A stretch of 64,000 nt of DNA from Flavobacteriales bacterium (lineage in GTDB: Bacteria > Bacteroidota > Bacteroidia > Flavobacteriales_F > PHOS-HE28), in the NCBI GenBank assembly GCA_016712535.1, contig JADJQW010000004.1, positions 496,001 to 560,000 of the forward strand. Direction: 5' to 3'. A program made the position numbers and the translations under genes. The notes beneath the pieces are model-generated. The model made no database searches and had not been told where the DNA came from. It saw only the letters and a list, made by a program, of their open reading frames with translations. This document shows positions 51,607 to 59,616 of the stretch, piece by piece. The number at the start of each line of letters is the position of its first letter. Positions within the stretch are counted from its first letter, which is position 1.

Positions 51607-51669
51607 GAGTGCTGGGTCGGGCGGAGGTTCAGGGTTGCATGTTGCTGGCAGCTGATAGGGATGGCGTGG

Positions 51670-52353
51670 CTATGGACGGCCGCCGACCACCACCACGAAT
51701 TCGCCGCGCGGCTCAAGGGCAAGGAAGTGCGCGGCCAGTGCGCCCAAAGTGCCGCGCCGGGTCTCTTCGTGCAATTTGCTGATCTCGCGCGAGATGCTCG
51801 CGGGCCGGTCAGGGCCGAAGGCCTCGGCAAGCTCGCTGAGCATGCGTGCGATGCGATGCGGACTCTCGTAGAAGACCATCGTCCGCGATTCCGCCGTCAG
51901 CGAAGCGATGCGTGTTCGCCGGCCTTTCTTCTGTGGCAGGAAGCCCTCGAACGCGAATCGGTCGCAGGGCAGGCCGCTCGCCACGAGCGCGGGCACGAAT
52001 GCCGTCGGTCCAGGAAGGCATTCCACGGCGATGCCTGCTGCGATGGCGGCGCGAACGAGCAGGAATCCGGGATCGCTTATGCCGGGCGTGCCGGCATCGC
52101 TGCACAGGGCGAAGCGTTCGCCCGCGCCCAGGCGCTGCACCAGTTGCTCCACCATGCGGTGCTCGTTGTTGCTGTGGAAGGAGATCAAGGGCCTGATGAT
52201 CGCAAGGTGCTGGAGCAGTCGGCCTGTCACGCGCGTGTCCTCTGCGATCACGGCATCGGCCTCTTGCAGCACCTGCTTCGCGCGGAGCGTGATGTCGTCG
52301 AGGTTGCCGATGGGTGTCGGCACTAGCACGAGCGGGGCCTTGGATGCGCTCAC
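51670..52353 (-). CDS. rsmI: 16S rRNA (cytidine-1402-2'-O)-methyltransferase
   Basis: 227 aa from a GTG at 52353 (VSASKAPLVLVPTPIGNLDD), which overlaps the M28 peptidase stop by 4 nt. Tetrapyrrole-methylase fold: VPTPIGNLDDITLRA, VIAEDTRVTGRLL, SDAGTPGISDPGFLLVRAA, ECLPGPTAFVPALVASGL and MVFYESPHRIARML, all diagnostic. Methylates the ribose of C1402 in 16S rRNA. The frame is open well upstream but inside the peptidase gene, so earlier starts are rejected. Confidence 0.93.
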   Translation of the reverse strand: MSASKAPLVLVPTPIGNLDDITLRAKQVLQEADAVIAEDTRVTGRLLQHLAIIRPLISFHSNNEHRMVEQLVQRLGAGERFALCSDAGTPGISDPGFLLVRAAIAAGIAVECLPGPTAFVPALVASGLPCDRFAFEGFLPQKKGRRTRIASLTAESRTMVFYESPHRIARMLSELAEAFGPDRPASISREISKLHEETRRGTLGALAAHFLALEPRGEFVVVVGGRP

Positions 52354-53615
52354 TTCAGCGCTTGGATGAAGTCGCGCAGGAGCGAATGGAGGTCTGCGAA
52401 CTCGTTGAGTGGCAAGGTCTCCGCGCGGTCGAGCACATCGTGGTAGTGCGCCACGCCGCCGAGCGTGTAGATGTAGATCGCAGGCACGCCGCGCCTCACG
52501 AAGTGGCAATGATCGCTGTTGCATGCCGGCCCGCGCGCCTTCACTTCCTTGAGGTAGCCCTTTGCGCCGTTGATCGCCACGAGCTGATCGAAGGCCTTCG
52601 GCTGGGCGGTGGCGTTCACCACCATGATGCCATCATCGCCGGTGCCGAGGATGTCGAGGTTGATCATCATGCGCACGTCCTTCCAGTCGATCGGCCGGTC
52701 CACCGCGCACCACTCACTGCCGATCAGGCCGGCTTCTTCTCCGGCGAAGGCGATGAATAGAAGGTTGTGCCTCGGCTTGTTCTTCTTCTGAGCGAAGTGC
52801 TCGGCGAGGCTCAGCAGCATGGCGGTGCCGCTGGCGTTGTCGTTGGCGCCGGGGAAGAGCGCATCGGTGCCCATGCGGCCGAGGTGATCGTAGTGCGCGC
52901 CTACGACGACCCACTTATTGCTCCTGCCTTTCACCATGCCGAGCACGTTGCGGGCGGAGTGGCGCACGCGAAGCGCATTGCGCACGTTCAGCGTGATGGA
53001 GGCCGAGCTGTCGTTGAGCGCCTTATCAGCCACCTCGATCAGCGGGAAGCGACGGGCATCCGTGGCCACGCTCCAGGTGAGCTTCGGTGCGGGCTTCACC
53101 ACGACGCAATGGTCCATGAGGTCGCGCTCCCATTGGCGGTATAGCCGGAGCGAATCGGCATCGCGCGTGGTCGGCCAATGCACGCACGCAGCCTTGCCGA
53201 GGAGCACGCCCATGGTCATGCCTCGCCGTTCCGGGCCTTGCAGGTCGGCTGGCGTGACATGCACCAGTTGGAGGTCGCCTGCGGCGCTGCCGCTTTCAGG
53301 ATCCACGATGAACTCCGTGCCGGGCAGCAGCGCGCGCCCATCGATCGCAGCGCGCATGCTGTCGGGGAAGCTGTTCACATTGAATTGGAAGGGCTGGTAC
53401 AAGTCGTCCTTCACCGGCTTCAATCCGAAGCTGCGGAACTTGCCCGCGATCCACTCGCTGGCGATGCGGTCGCCATCGTTCACGTACCCGCGGCCGTGGA
53501 ACGATGGAGAAGTGAGCGTATCGAGCCACGCACGGCCACGGGCTGTAATGGCGTCCTGCGCCGAGGCGATGGAGAGCGGCCAGAAGGCCGCGAGGGCAAG
53601 CGCGGTCCTCTTCAT
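52350..53615 (-). CDS. Exported M28-family metallopeptidase
   Basis: 421 aa. Signal peptide MKRTALALAAFWPLSIASAQ. The C-terminal half has the dinuclear zinc M28 motifs VVVGAHYDHLG (His/Asp), GANDNASGTAML (bridging Asp), AFAGEEAGLIGSEW (catalytic Glu, ligand Glu) and a late HYHD His. The N-terminal part resembles a PA-like insertion. Periplasmic or surface aminopeptidase type. Middle gene of a three-gene operon, overlapping by 4 nt at both ends. Confidence 0.92.
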   Translation of the reverse strand: MKRTALALAAFWPLSIASAQDAITARGRAWLDTLTSPSFHGRGYVNDGDRIASEWIAGKFRSFGLKPVKDDLYQPFQFNVNSFPDSMRAAIDGRALLPGTEFIVDPESGSAAGDLQLVHVTPADLQGPERRGMTMGVLLGKAACVHWPTTRDADSLRLYRQWERDLMDHCVVVKPAPKLTWSVATDARRFPLIEVADKALNDSSASITLNVRNALRVRHSARNVLGMVKGRSNKWVVVGAHYDHLGRMGTDALFPGANDNASGTAMLLSLAEHFAQKKNKPRHNLLFIAFAGEEAGLIGSEWCAVDRPIDWKDVRMMINLDILGTGDDGIMVVNATAQPKAFDQLVAINGAKGYLKEVKARGPACNSDHCHFVRRGVPAIYIYTLGGVAHYHDVLDRAETLPLNEFADLHSLLRDFIQALK

Positions 53616-54376
53616 GCGAAGCGGCGCTCGATCAGCTCGGAGAAGGCTTCCAAGGCCTCCGCATCGGGCGGGTTCTTGAGCTTGGTGAGCAGGTCCTCGT
53701 TGAGGAAGCTCTTCGCTTCGGCTTGGTCCTTCGCGCTGTTCAACAGCGAAACGCCCACCTCGTAGGCTTTGGCATCTCCGCCAAAGAGCTCTTTGATGAA
53801 CCAGAACTTGTCGCTCAGGGTGATTGCCTTGGCGAGATCGGAGATCTTGGTGCGCTCAAGCTTCTCGGCCACGGATTCGGCCAATTTGGTCGCAGAAGGC
53901 TGAGCGGTGGCGCCCTTGGCGGCCTGGGCTTCCTTCAGGTACTCGGCGGCGGTCTTCATCACCGATGGCTCGGCCTCGCCTTCTTCGTCCTGCCTTCGCT
54001 CAGAGGGCCGGATGTTCAGGCGGATGGGAGCAGGCGTTGAGGTCGCGGCGGGCGCTTCGGGCTTCTGTGCAGTGCTCACCGGTGCGGCCGGCTTCGCTTC
54101 CACGATGACCGGTCCGGGCGTGCTGTCAGGCTCGAGCGCTGTGGCGGATTGCCTCTTCCCTGCTGCCTCGGGCTTCGCCTCCGGCGCTGGCTTGCCCAAG
54201 GAGTGCTCGCGTGCCTTGTGACGGAGCACGATCAGGCGTTCGTACAGTTCGCGCGCATCGGTTGAAGCGTCGTCGAGCGCCTCCAAGGAGAGGGAGCCGC
54301 CGCGCAAGCCGGCTTCAGCGCGCTGCAGTCCATCGATCAGGTCGCTCATGGATCGGAATGCCTTCGTGTTGCTCAT
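53612..54376 (-). CDS. Conserved-looking hypothetical cytosolic protein
   Basis: 254 aa. Helical N-terminus (DLIDGLQRAEAGLRGGSLSLEALDDA), a long Pro/Ala/Lys linker (~70-160), then a helical C-terminal domain (ISDLAKAITLSDKFWFIKELFGGDAKAYEVGV ... AFSELIERRFA). I remember this C-terminal pattern from other Bacteroidota hypothetical proteins but not with any function. ATG 54349 (MSDLIDGL) is an alternative start. Upstream of and overlapping the M28 peptidase gene by 4 nt. Confidence 0.72.
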   Translation of the reverse strand: MSNTKAFRSMSDLIDGLQRAEAGLRGGSLSLEALDDASTDARELYERLIVLRHKAREHSLGKPAPEAKPEAAGKRQSATALEPDSTPGPVIVEAKPAAPVSTAQKPEAPAATSTPAPIRLNIRPSERRQDEEGEAEPSVMKTAAEYLKEAQAAKGATAQPSATKLAESVAEKLERTKISDLAKAITLSDKFWFIKELFGGDAKAYEVGVSLLNSAKDQAEAKSFLNEDLLTKLKNPPDAEALEAFSELIERRFA

Positions 54377-54416
54377 GGCTCAAGGGGCGTTGCGGAAGGC
54401 CCCGGACGAAGATCCC

Positions 54417-54424
54417 TATTTTCG
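54417..54424 (+). promoter_or_regulatory. TATTTTCG promoter box upstream of the tdk leader ORF
   Basis: TATTTTCG-CCGC-ATG: same 4-nt spacing as the antiporter gene, but the ATG (54429) opens a 14-codon ORF ahead of tdk. Confidence 0.5.
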
Positions 54425-54428
54425 CCGC

Positions 54429-54473
54429 ATGCGCAACAGGCGTCCTGCCACGCGTTTCCACAGCCTCTCCTGA
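54429..54473 (+). CDS. Possible 14-codon leader ORF of tdk
   Basis: ATG at 54429 encodes MRNRRPATRFHSLS and stops with TGA immediately before the tdk ATG (TGA-ATG, 54471-54476). Rich in Arg. If the promoter box at 54417 makes a leaderless transcript, this peptide would be translated first and tdk by re-initiation. It could equally be chance. Confidence 0.3.
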   Translation: MRNRRPATRFHSLS

Positions 54474-55070
54474 ATGTTCCTGGAGCACACCGGCAGCCGC
54501 AGCCCCCGCAAGGGCTGGATCGAGGTGATCTGCGGCAGCATGTTCAGCGGCAAGACCGAGGAGCTCATCCGCCGCCTGCGTCGCGCCGAGTTCGCCAAGC
54601 AGCGCGTGGAGATCTTCAAGCCCAGCGTGGATACGCGCTACGCGGAGGCTGAAGTGGTGAGCCACGACAGTACCAGCATCCGCAGCACACCGGTGCCCAA
54701 TAGCAGCAACCTGCTCCTGCTCGCCAGCGACATCGAGGTGGTGGGCATCGACGAGGCGCAGTTCTTCGACGAGGGGCTGCCGGCGGTGTGCGCTGAGCTC
54801 GCCACGCAGGGCATCCGCGTTGTCGCCGCCGGGCTCGACATGGATTTCCTCGGCCGTCCGTTCGGTCCGATGCCGCAGCTGATGAGCGTGGCCGAGTACG
54901 TGACGAAGGTGCATGCCATCTGCGTGCGCTGCGGTGCGCTGGCGACGTTCAGCCACCGCATCGTGGCCGGTGATGAACTCGTGCAGCTCGGCGAGAAGGA
55001 TAGCTACCAGCCGCTCTGCCGCGCCTGCTTCGATGCAGCGCGATCACCGGTGCAAGCCGCCGTGCAATGA
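54474..55070 (+). CDS. tdk: Thymidine kinase
   Basis: 198 aa, type II (human TK1-like). P-loop GSMFSGKT at residues 21-28, DEAQFFD Walker B-like, GLDMDFLGRPFGP lasso region, and the zinc-binding CVRCG and CRAC pairs. Salvages thymidine to dTMP. Its start abuts the stop of a 14-codon ORF, and its stop overlaps murF-alr by 4 nt, so the genes are co-translated. Confidence 0.95.
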   Translation: MFLEHTGSRSPRKGWIEVICGSMFSGKTEELIRRLRRAEFAKQRVEIFKPSVDTRYAEAEVVSHDSTSIRSTPVPNSSNLLLLASDIEVVGIDEAQFFDEGLPAVCAELATQGIRVVAAGLDMDFLGRPFGPMPQLMSVAEYVTKVHAICVRCGALATFSHRIVAGDELVQLGEKDSYQPLCRACFDAARSPVQAAVQ

Positions 55071-57532
55071 ATGGCCATCGCCTCAGCGCATTGGCCGATG
55101 CCATCGGCGGCGAATGGATCTCCCGGCACGACGACCCGCTGATCGCGCACCTCAGCATCGATTCGCGCAAGCCCTTCACCGCGCACGATACGCTCTTCAT
55201 CGCGATCAAGGGAGAAAGGCACGATGGCCACCGCTACCTCACCGACCTGCATGCGCGCGGCATGCGCTCTTTCGTGGTGAGCGATGCTTCCGCTGCCATG
55301 GCATTCCCGGGATGCAGCATCCTTCTCGTGCGCGACACGCTCGATGCCCTGCAGCGCATCGCGGCCTGGCATCGCAGGCATTTCCACGCACCGGTGATCG
55401 GGATCACCGGCAGCAATGGCAAGACCGTGGTGAAGGAGTGGCTCTTCCACCTGATGCGCGGCAGCGAGCATGTGGTGCGCAGCCCCGGCAGCTGGAACTC
55501 ACAGGTGGGCGTGCCGCTCAGCGCTTGGGCGATGCACGGCGGGCATACACTGGGAATCTTCGAGGCGGGCATCAGCCGGCCCGGTGAGATGGAGCGCCTG
55601 CGATCGGTGATTGAACCGACGATCGGCGTGTTCACCAACATCGGCCCAGCGCATGCCGAGGGGTTCCCTGACGACCGCGCCAAGGCGAAGGAGAAGGCGC
55701 TGCTCTTCCGCGATGCGCAGGCCGTGGTATACTGCGCCGATCATGCGGAAGTGGCCGAAGCGCTGCGTGCGCAGGGCATCGGTCAACGCGCGGCGATGCT
55801 GGGCTGGAGCCGCGAGCGGAGCGGTTGGCTGCATGTGGTGCGCGAGGAGCCAACGGCCATCGGGCAGCGCATCCGCGTGATCAACGATGCCGTCGACTTC
55901 GACTTCGAGGTCCCGTTCTCCGATCGGGCATCGGCCGAGAATGCGATCCATTGCGTGGCGATCATGCTGCATCTGGGCCGAACGCCGCAGTGGATCGCCG
56001 AGCGCACCCCGCAGCTGCCGCCGGTGAGCATGCGCCTCGAAGCAGTGGAGGGGGTCCATGGCATCAACCTGCTGAATGACGCCTACAGCAACGACACGGC
56101 GTCGCTCGCCATCGCGCTCGATCATCTCGATGCGCTCGCGGCGGGCCGGCCCAAGGCGGTGGTGCTCTCCGACCTCACCGGCGGTGAGGAGCCGCAGCAG
56201 CGCTACCGCCGCGTTGAGGAACTGCTCAAGCGTGCGCACGTTCAGGCGGTGCTCACCATTGGGCCAGAGCTGCGCAATCACGCGCTGCCCTTCGCACCGC
56301 GCGTGGAGCATTACGCGGATGCCCAAGAGCTGATCGCTCAGGTGGATCCAGCCAGCCTTGCGGGCCATGCCGTGCTCTTGAAAGGCGCGCGCGCCTTCGG
56401 GCTGGAGCGCATCGCGGAGCGCTGGCAGCGGCAGGTGCACGGCACCGTGATGGAAGTGGACCTTGAGGCCATACGCCACAACCTGAACCACTACCGTGCT
56501 CTGCTCGGACCCGGCACTGGGGTGATGGCCATGGTGAAGGCTTTCGGATACGGCGGCGGCGCATCGGAGCTGGCCCGGCTCTTCGCGCATGAGCAGGTCC
56601 AGTATCTCGGGGTGGCCTATGCCGATGAGGGCATCGCGCTGCGGCAGCAGGGCATCACCACGCCCATTCTGGTGATGAATCCGGAGCCGGTGAGCATGGA
56701 GCTGCTGCATCGCTTCCGCCTGGAGCCGGAGGTGTACGACGACCGCTCGCTGCAGGAGGCGCTGCGTTACGCTGCCATGCATCGCGACGCGCCGCCGGTT
56801 CATGTGAAGCTCGACACCGGCATGCGGCGATTGGGATTCACGGAGGATGATCTGCCAGGGGTGATCGGGCTTCTCCGCGAAGCGAAGGGCCTGCGCGTGA
56901 GCTCGATCCTCTCGCACCTCGCCGCGAGCGAGGATCCCGCGCATGATGCCTTCACCCGCTCGCAGATCGCCGCGTTCAGCCGCATGGCCGATGCGATCGA
57001 GGCCGCGCTCGGATACCGGCCCCTGCGCCACATCGCCAATTCGGCTGGGGCTACCCGCTGGAAAGAGGCCCACCTCGGCCTCGTGCGCCTCGGCATCGGC
57101 TTTTTCGGCATTGGCGTGGACGCTGCGGAGACCGCCCAATTGCAGCATGCCGTGTCGCTGCGCACGGTGATTGCCCAGCTGAAGCGCGCTCCCGAAGGCG
57201 CCACCATCGGCTACGGACGGCGTGGCGTGGCGAAGGGTGAGCGCTTGATCGCCACGGTTCCGATGGGCTATGCCGATGGACTCTCGCGCCGCCTCAGCAA
57301 CGGAGCGGGCCGCTTCTGGGTGCATGGCCATGAGGCGCCCATCATCGGGAGCGTGTGCATGGACATGTGCATGATCGACGTCACCGGCATCGCGTGCGCC
57401 GTTGGTGATGAGGCCGTGCTCTTCGATTCCGCGCACCCCATCACCGATCTGGCGCGCGACCTCGGCACCATTCCCTACGAGGTGCTCACGAGCATCCCGC
57501 CCAGGGTGAAGCGCGTGCATGTGCGGGGGTGA
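55067..57532 (+). CDS. murF-alr: Fused UDP-MurNAc-tripeptide:D-Ala-D-Ala ligase / alanine racemase
   Basis: 821 aa, a fusion known from Bacteroidota. Residues 1-~455: MurF, with ATP loop GSNGKT (Lys119), LNDAYSNDTASLAIALD and a C-terminal VLLKGARAFGLERI. Residues ~460-821: alanine racemase, PLP Lys491 in MVKAFGYGGG, HVKLDTGMRRLGF, ATIGYGRRG (catalytic Tyr region) and SVCMDMCMIDVTG. It supplies D-Ala and attaches the D-Ala-D-Ala dipeptide to the peptidoglycan precursor in one polypeptide. Coupled to tdk by a 4-nt overlap. Confidence 0.96.
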   Translation: MNGHRLSALADAIGGEWISRHDDPLIAHLSIDSRKPFTAHDTLFIAIKGERHDGHRYLTDLHARGMRSFVVSDASAAMAFPGCSILLVRDTLDALQRIAAWHRRHFHAPVIGITGSNGKTVVKEWLFHLMRGSEHVVRSPGSWNSQVGVPLSAWAMHGGHTLGIFEAGISRPGEMERLRSVIEPTIGVFTNIGPAHAEGFPDDRAKAKEKALLFRDAQAVVYCADHAEVAEALRAQGIGQRAAMLGWSRERSGWLHVVREEPTAIGQRIRVINDAVDFDFEVPFSDRASAENAIHCVAIMLHLGRTPQWIAERTPQLPPVSMRLEAVEGVHGINLLNDAYSNDTASLAIALDHLDALAAGRPKAVVLSDLTGGEEPQQRYRRVEELLKRAHVQAVLTIGPELRNHALPFAPRVEHYADAQELIAQVDPASLAGHAVLLKGARAFGLERIAERWQRQVHGTVMEVDLEAIRHNLNHYRALLGPGTGVMAMVKAFGYGGGASELARLFAHEQVQYLGVAYADEGIALRQQGITTPILVMNPEPVSMELLHRFRLEPEVYDDRSLQEALRYAAMHRDAPPVHVKLDTGMRRLGFTEDDLPGVIGLLREAKGLRVSSILSHLAASEDPAHDAFTRSQIAAFSRMADAIEAALGYRPLRHIANSAGATRWKEAHLGLVRLGIGFFGIGVDAAETAQLQHAVSLRTVIAQLKRAPEGATIGYGRRGVAKGERLIATVPMGYADGLSRRLSNGAGRFWVHGHEAPIIGSVCMDMCMIDVTGIACAVGDEAVLFDSAHPITDLARDLGTIPYEVLTSIPPRVKRVHVRG

Positions 57533-57549
57533 GCATCCAACTTCGCCGC

Positions 57550-58215
57550 ATGCACCCCTGGCTCACTCCGCTCCGAGCGACCTTCAAGCGCCATGGCAAT
57601 CGAGAGGATGCAGCCGCCATGGAGGCTTACATGAAGGGCATCGCGCCCTTCTTCGGGATAAAGGCGGCGCCTCGGCGTGAGTTGCTGATGGAGCACATCG
57701 ATGCTCACGGTGCGCCGCAACCGGATGAATTACCGGTGATCGCCCGCGATGCCTTCTCGTGCCCGGAGCGTGAGCTGCATCACACTGCTGTGGACCTGCT
57801 CATGAAGCAAGCGAAGAAGCTCGGTCCGGATCACCTTCCGCTGATCGAGGAGCTGATCATCACCAAGAGCTGGTGGGATACGGTGGATGCGCTCGCGATC
57901 CATGTGGCGGGCGTGATCCTGAAACGCCACCCGACGGAGATCGCGGCCTGGAACGAGCGTTGGATCAGCAGTGATGACCTCTGGCTGAACCGTACAGCGA
58001 TCCTCTTCCAGAACCGCTGGAAGAAGGACACTGACCGAGCGCGGCTCTTCGCGAACATCGACCGCCACTCTGCACGCAAGGAATTCTTCATCCGCAAGGC
58101 CATCGGCTGGGCGCTGCGCGAATTGGGCGCCACGGATCCTGGAGCGGTGAGGCGCTACGTGAAGTCGAGGAAGCTCTCGCCGTTGAGCGAGCGCGAGGCG
58201 CTGCGGAAGCTGTGA
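57550..58215 (+). CDS. DNA alkylation repair protein (AlkD-like HEAT-repeat)
   Basis: 221 aa. All-helical HEAT-like fold: MHPWLTPLRATFKRHGN opening typical of the family, AYMKGIAPFFGIKAAPRRELL, SWWDTVDALAIHVAG, DLWLNRTAILFQNRWKK and FIRKAIGWALRELG. AlkD-type glycosylases excise bulky N3/N7-alkylated bases. ATG 57550 is preferred (family-like N-terminus, CAACTTCG 4 nt upstream); GTG 57529 overlapping the alr stop is an alternative. Part of its 3' end is duplicated at 59378-59526. Confidence 0.9.
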   Translation: MHPWLTPLRATFKRHGNREDAAAMEAYMKGIAPFFGIKAAPRRELLMEHIDAHGAPQPDELPVIARDAFSCPERELHHTAVDLLMKQAKKLGPDHLPLIEELIITKSWWDTVDALAIHVAGVILKRHPTEIAAWNERWISSDDLWLNRTAILFQNRWKKDTDRARLFANIDRHSARKEFFIRKAIGWALRELGATDPGAVRRYVKSRKLSPLSEREALRKL

Positions 58216-59325
58216 TCAGCGTACGATGACGACGGAGTGCCGGTCATCACCGCGGGCACTGCTGATGGTCGCCATGTAACGGCCTGCTGGAAGCCTGCTC
58301 ACATCCAACTTGGCGCCATCGACGACCTCAGACCGCAGAAAGACGCGGCCCAATGCATCGGTCATCGTGAAAGATGACTGCCCTGCATCGGGGATGCGCA
58401 AGGTCAGCGTTCGATCGGCCGGAACGGGATGGACGCTCGAGAACGAAAGTGGCGCTTCCCCCATGGCAGCGGCTCCATTCAAGGTGAAGCGCTCGAAGAA
58501 GAGCCAGATCTCGGTGCTGGCATTGAAATCCTGGCAGGTCACGCCAATGGGGATGGTGGCGCCGGGCCAGGTGTGCCCTCCGCCTGTAACAGCGATCAAG
58601 TCCACCTCCGTGCCTTGGGTGCAACCGCCGAAATCAGCGCGTGAAGCCATGCACCCATCGGTGGGCGCGGCATCGGGAATGGGCGATATCACGGCCGGGG
58701 TCGCGCAAGCATTATGCGCCACCCAATGCGCGATCGCATCGTTCACGGAGATATTCTGCACGCCTCCGGTGTAGGGCACAATCGCATCGGCGGTGCCGTT
58801 GATCATGAACACCGGAACAGGACGCGGCGGGTTGCAGAAAGCAGTGAGCCCCTGGGCCATGCTGGCTGAAACCGTTGCGATCGCTGCGATGCGATCCGCT
58901 AATTGGCAGCCGAGCACGAATGCAAAGTAGCCTCCTTGTGACATGCCGCAGGCGTACACGCGCTGCGGATTGATGTTATGGGTGAGGGTGAAGCGGTCAA
59001 TCAGCGCGCCGATCAAGCCAACGTCGTCCACTTGTCCAAGTCCTAGGTTCCAGGAATCATCCTCACCATCCGCATAGCAAACGAGGAAGCGCTCGAGCAT
59101 GGCCACATCGTTCATCAGCGAATAGGCCTCCTGCTGTTCCGCATTGCTGCCGAGGCCGTGCAGATTGAAAACGAGCGCGGGATTCTCAGTTGGAACGAAC
59201 CCCGGAGGCACGTACAGCCGATACGTACGGTAGATGCCATCATGGAGGATGCTATCGACGACCGTCTGAGAGCGCATAGCGGCTGACAAGGCGAGGAGGA
59301 AAAGAAGCGTTATGGCCTGACGCAT
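58216..59325 (-). CDS. Secreted PHB-depolymerase/feruloyl-esterase-like hydrolase with T9SS sorting domain
   Basis: 369 aa from ATG 59325 (signal MRQAITLLFLLALSAAMRSQ). Alpha/beta-hydrolase of the LpqC/PHB depolymerase type: VFNLHGLGSNAEQ, RVYACGMSQGGYFAF (nucleophile Ser), INGTADAIVPYTGG and GGGHTWPG (His). It ends in a type A sorting domain (SVHPVPADRTLTLRI ... LPAGRYMATIS). Its stop directly abuts the stop of the DNA alkylation repair gene. It lies between a complete and a vestigial copy of that gene's 3' end, indicating insertion at this locus. Confidence 0.88.
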   Translation of the reverse strand: MRQAITLLFLLALSAAMRSQTVVDSILHDGIYRTYRLYVPPGFVPTENPALVFNLHGLGSNAEQQEAYSLMNDVAMLERFLVCYADGEDDSWNLGLGQVDDVGLIGALIDRFTLTHNINPQRVYACGMSQGGYFAFVLGCQLADRIAAIATVSASMAQGLTAFCNPPRPVPVFMINGTADAIVPYTGGVQNISVNDAIAHWVAHNACATPAVISPIPDAAPTDGCMASRADFGGCTQGTEVDLIAVTGGGHTWPGATIPIGVTCQDFNASTEIWLFFERFTLNGAAAMGEAPLSFSSVHPVPADRTLTLRIPDAGQSSFTMTDALGRVFLRSEVVDGAKLDVSRLPAGRYMATISSARGDDRHSVVIVR

Positions 59326-59377
59326 GGTGCGAAGATGCTTCATTCAGCGTGTGGTCAGTCTTGCAGTCCTGAACTGC

Positions 59378-59582
59378 AGGAAGGACAGTGACCATATGCT
59401 CCCCTTCGCGAACACCGACCACCACTCTGCACGCAAGGAATTCTTCATCGGCAAGGCCATCGGCTGGGCGCTGCGCGAATTGGGCGCCACGGATCCTGGA
59501 GCGGTGAGGCGCTGCGGGAGCTGTGAAGCATTCAGGTTAACAGTTTCGCCGCCTTCTTCGGCGCTTCGGCCATGCCGCCGGG
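59378..59582. pseudogene. Vestigial copy of the alkylation-repair/alaS tail-to-tail junction
   Basis: 59378-59513 matches 58021-58156 (3' end of the alkylation repair gene) at 124 of 136 positions, with 63 consecutive identical bases (58094-58156). The copy then jumps between two GAGGCGCT 8-mers (46 bp deleted) and continues to the gene's stop at 59524-59526 (match to 58203-58215, one mismatch). Five bases later, on the minus strand, 59532-59582 matches the last 17 codons of alaS (60349-60399) at 40 of 51 positions and encodes GGMAEAPKKAAKLLT then stop. Neither fragment is functional. Confidence 0.88.
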
Positions 59583-59616
59583 GCCCCGCACGGGTAATCC
59601 TGCTTTCTTGCGGACC

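Noticed and set aside
55499..57520. A 673-codon open frame on the minus strand
   Set aside because: It is antisense to murF-alr and composed of His/Arg/Ala-biased sequence.
57529..57549. GTG start overlapping the alr stop for the alkylation repair gene
   Set aside because: The protein from ATG 57550 begins exactly like the family, and a promoter-like box sits 4 nt before it; the GTG is kept only as an alternative.
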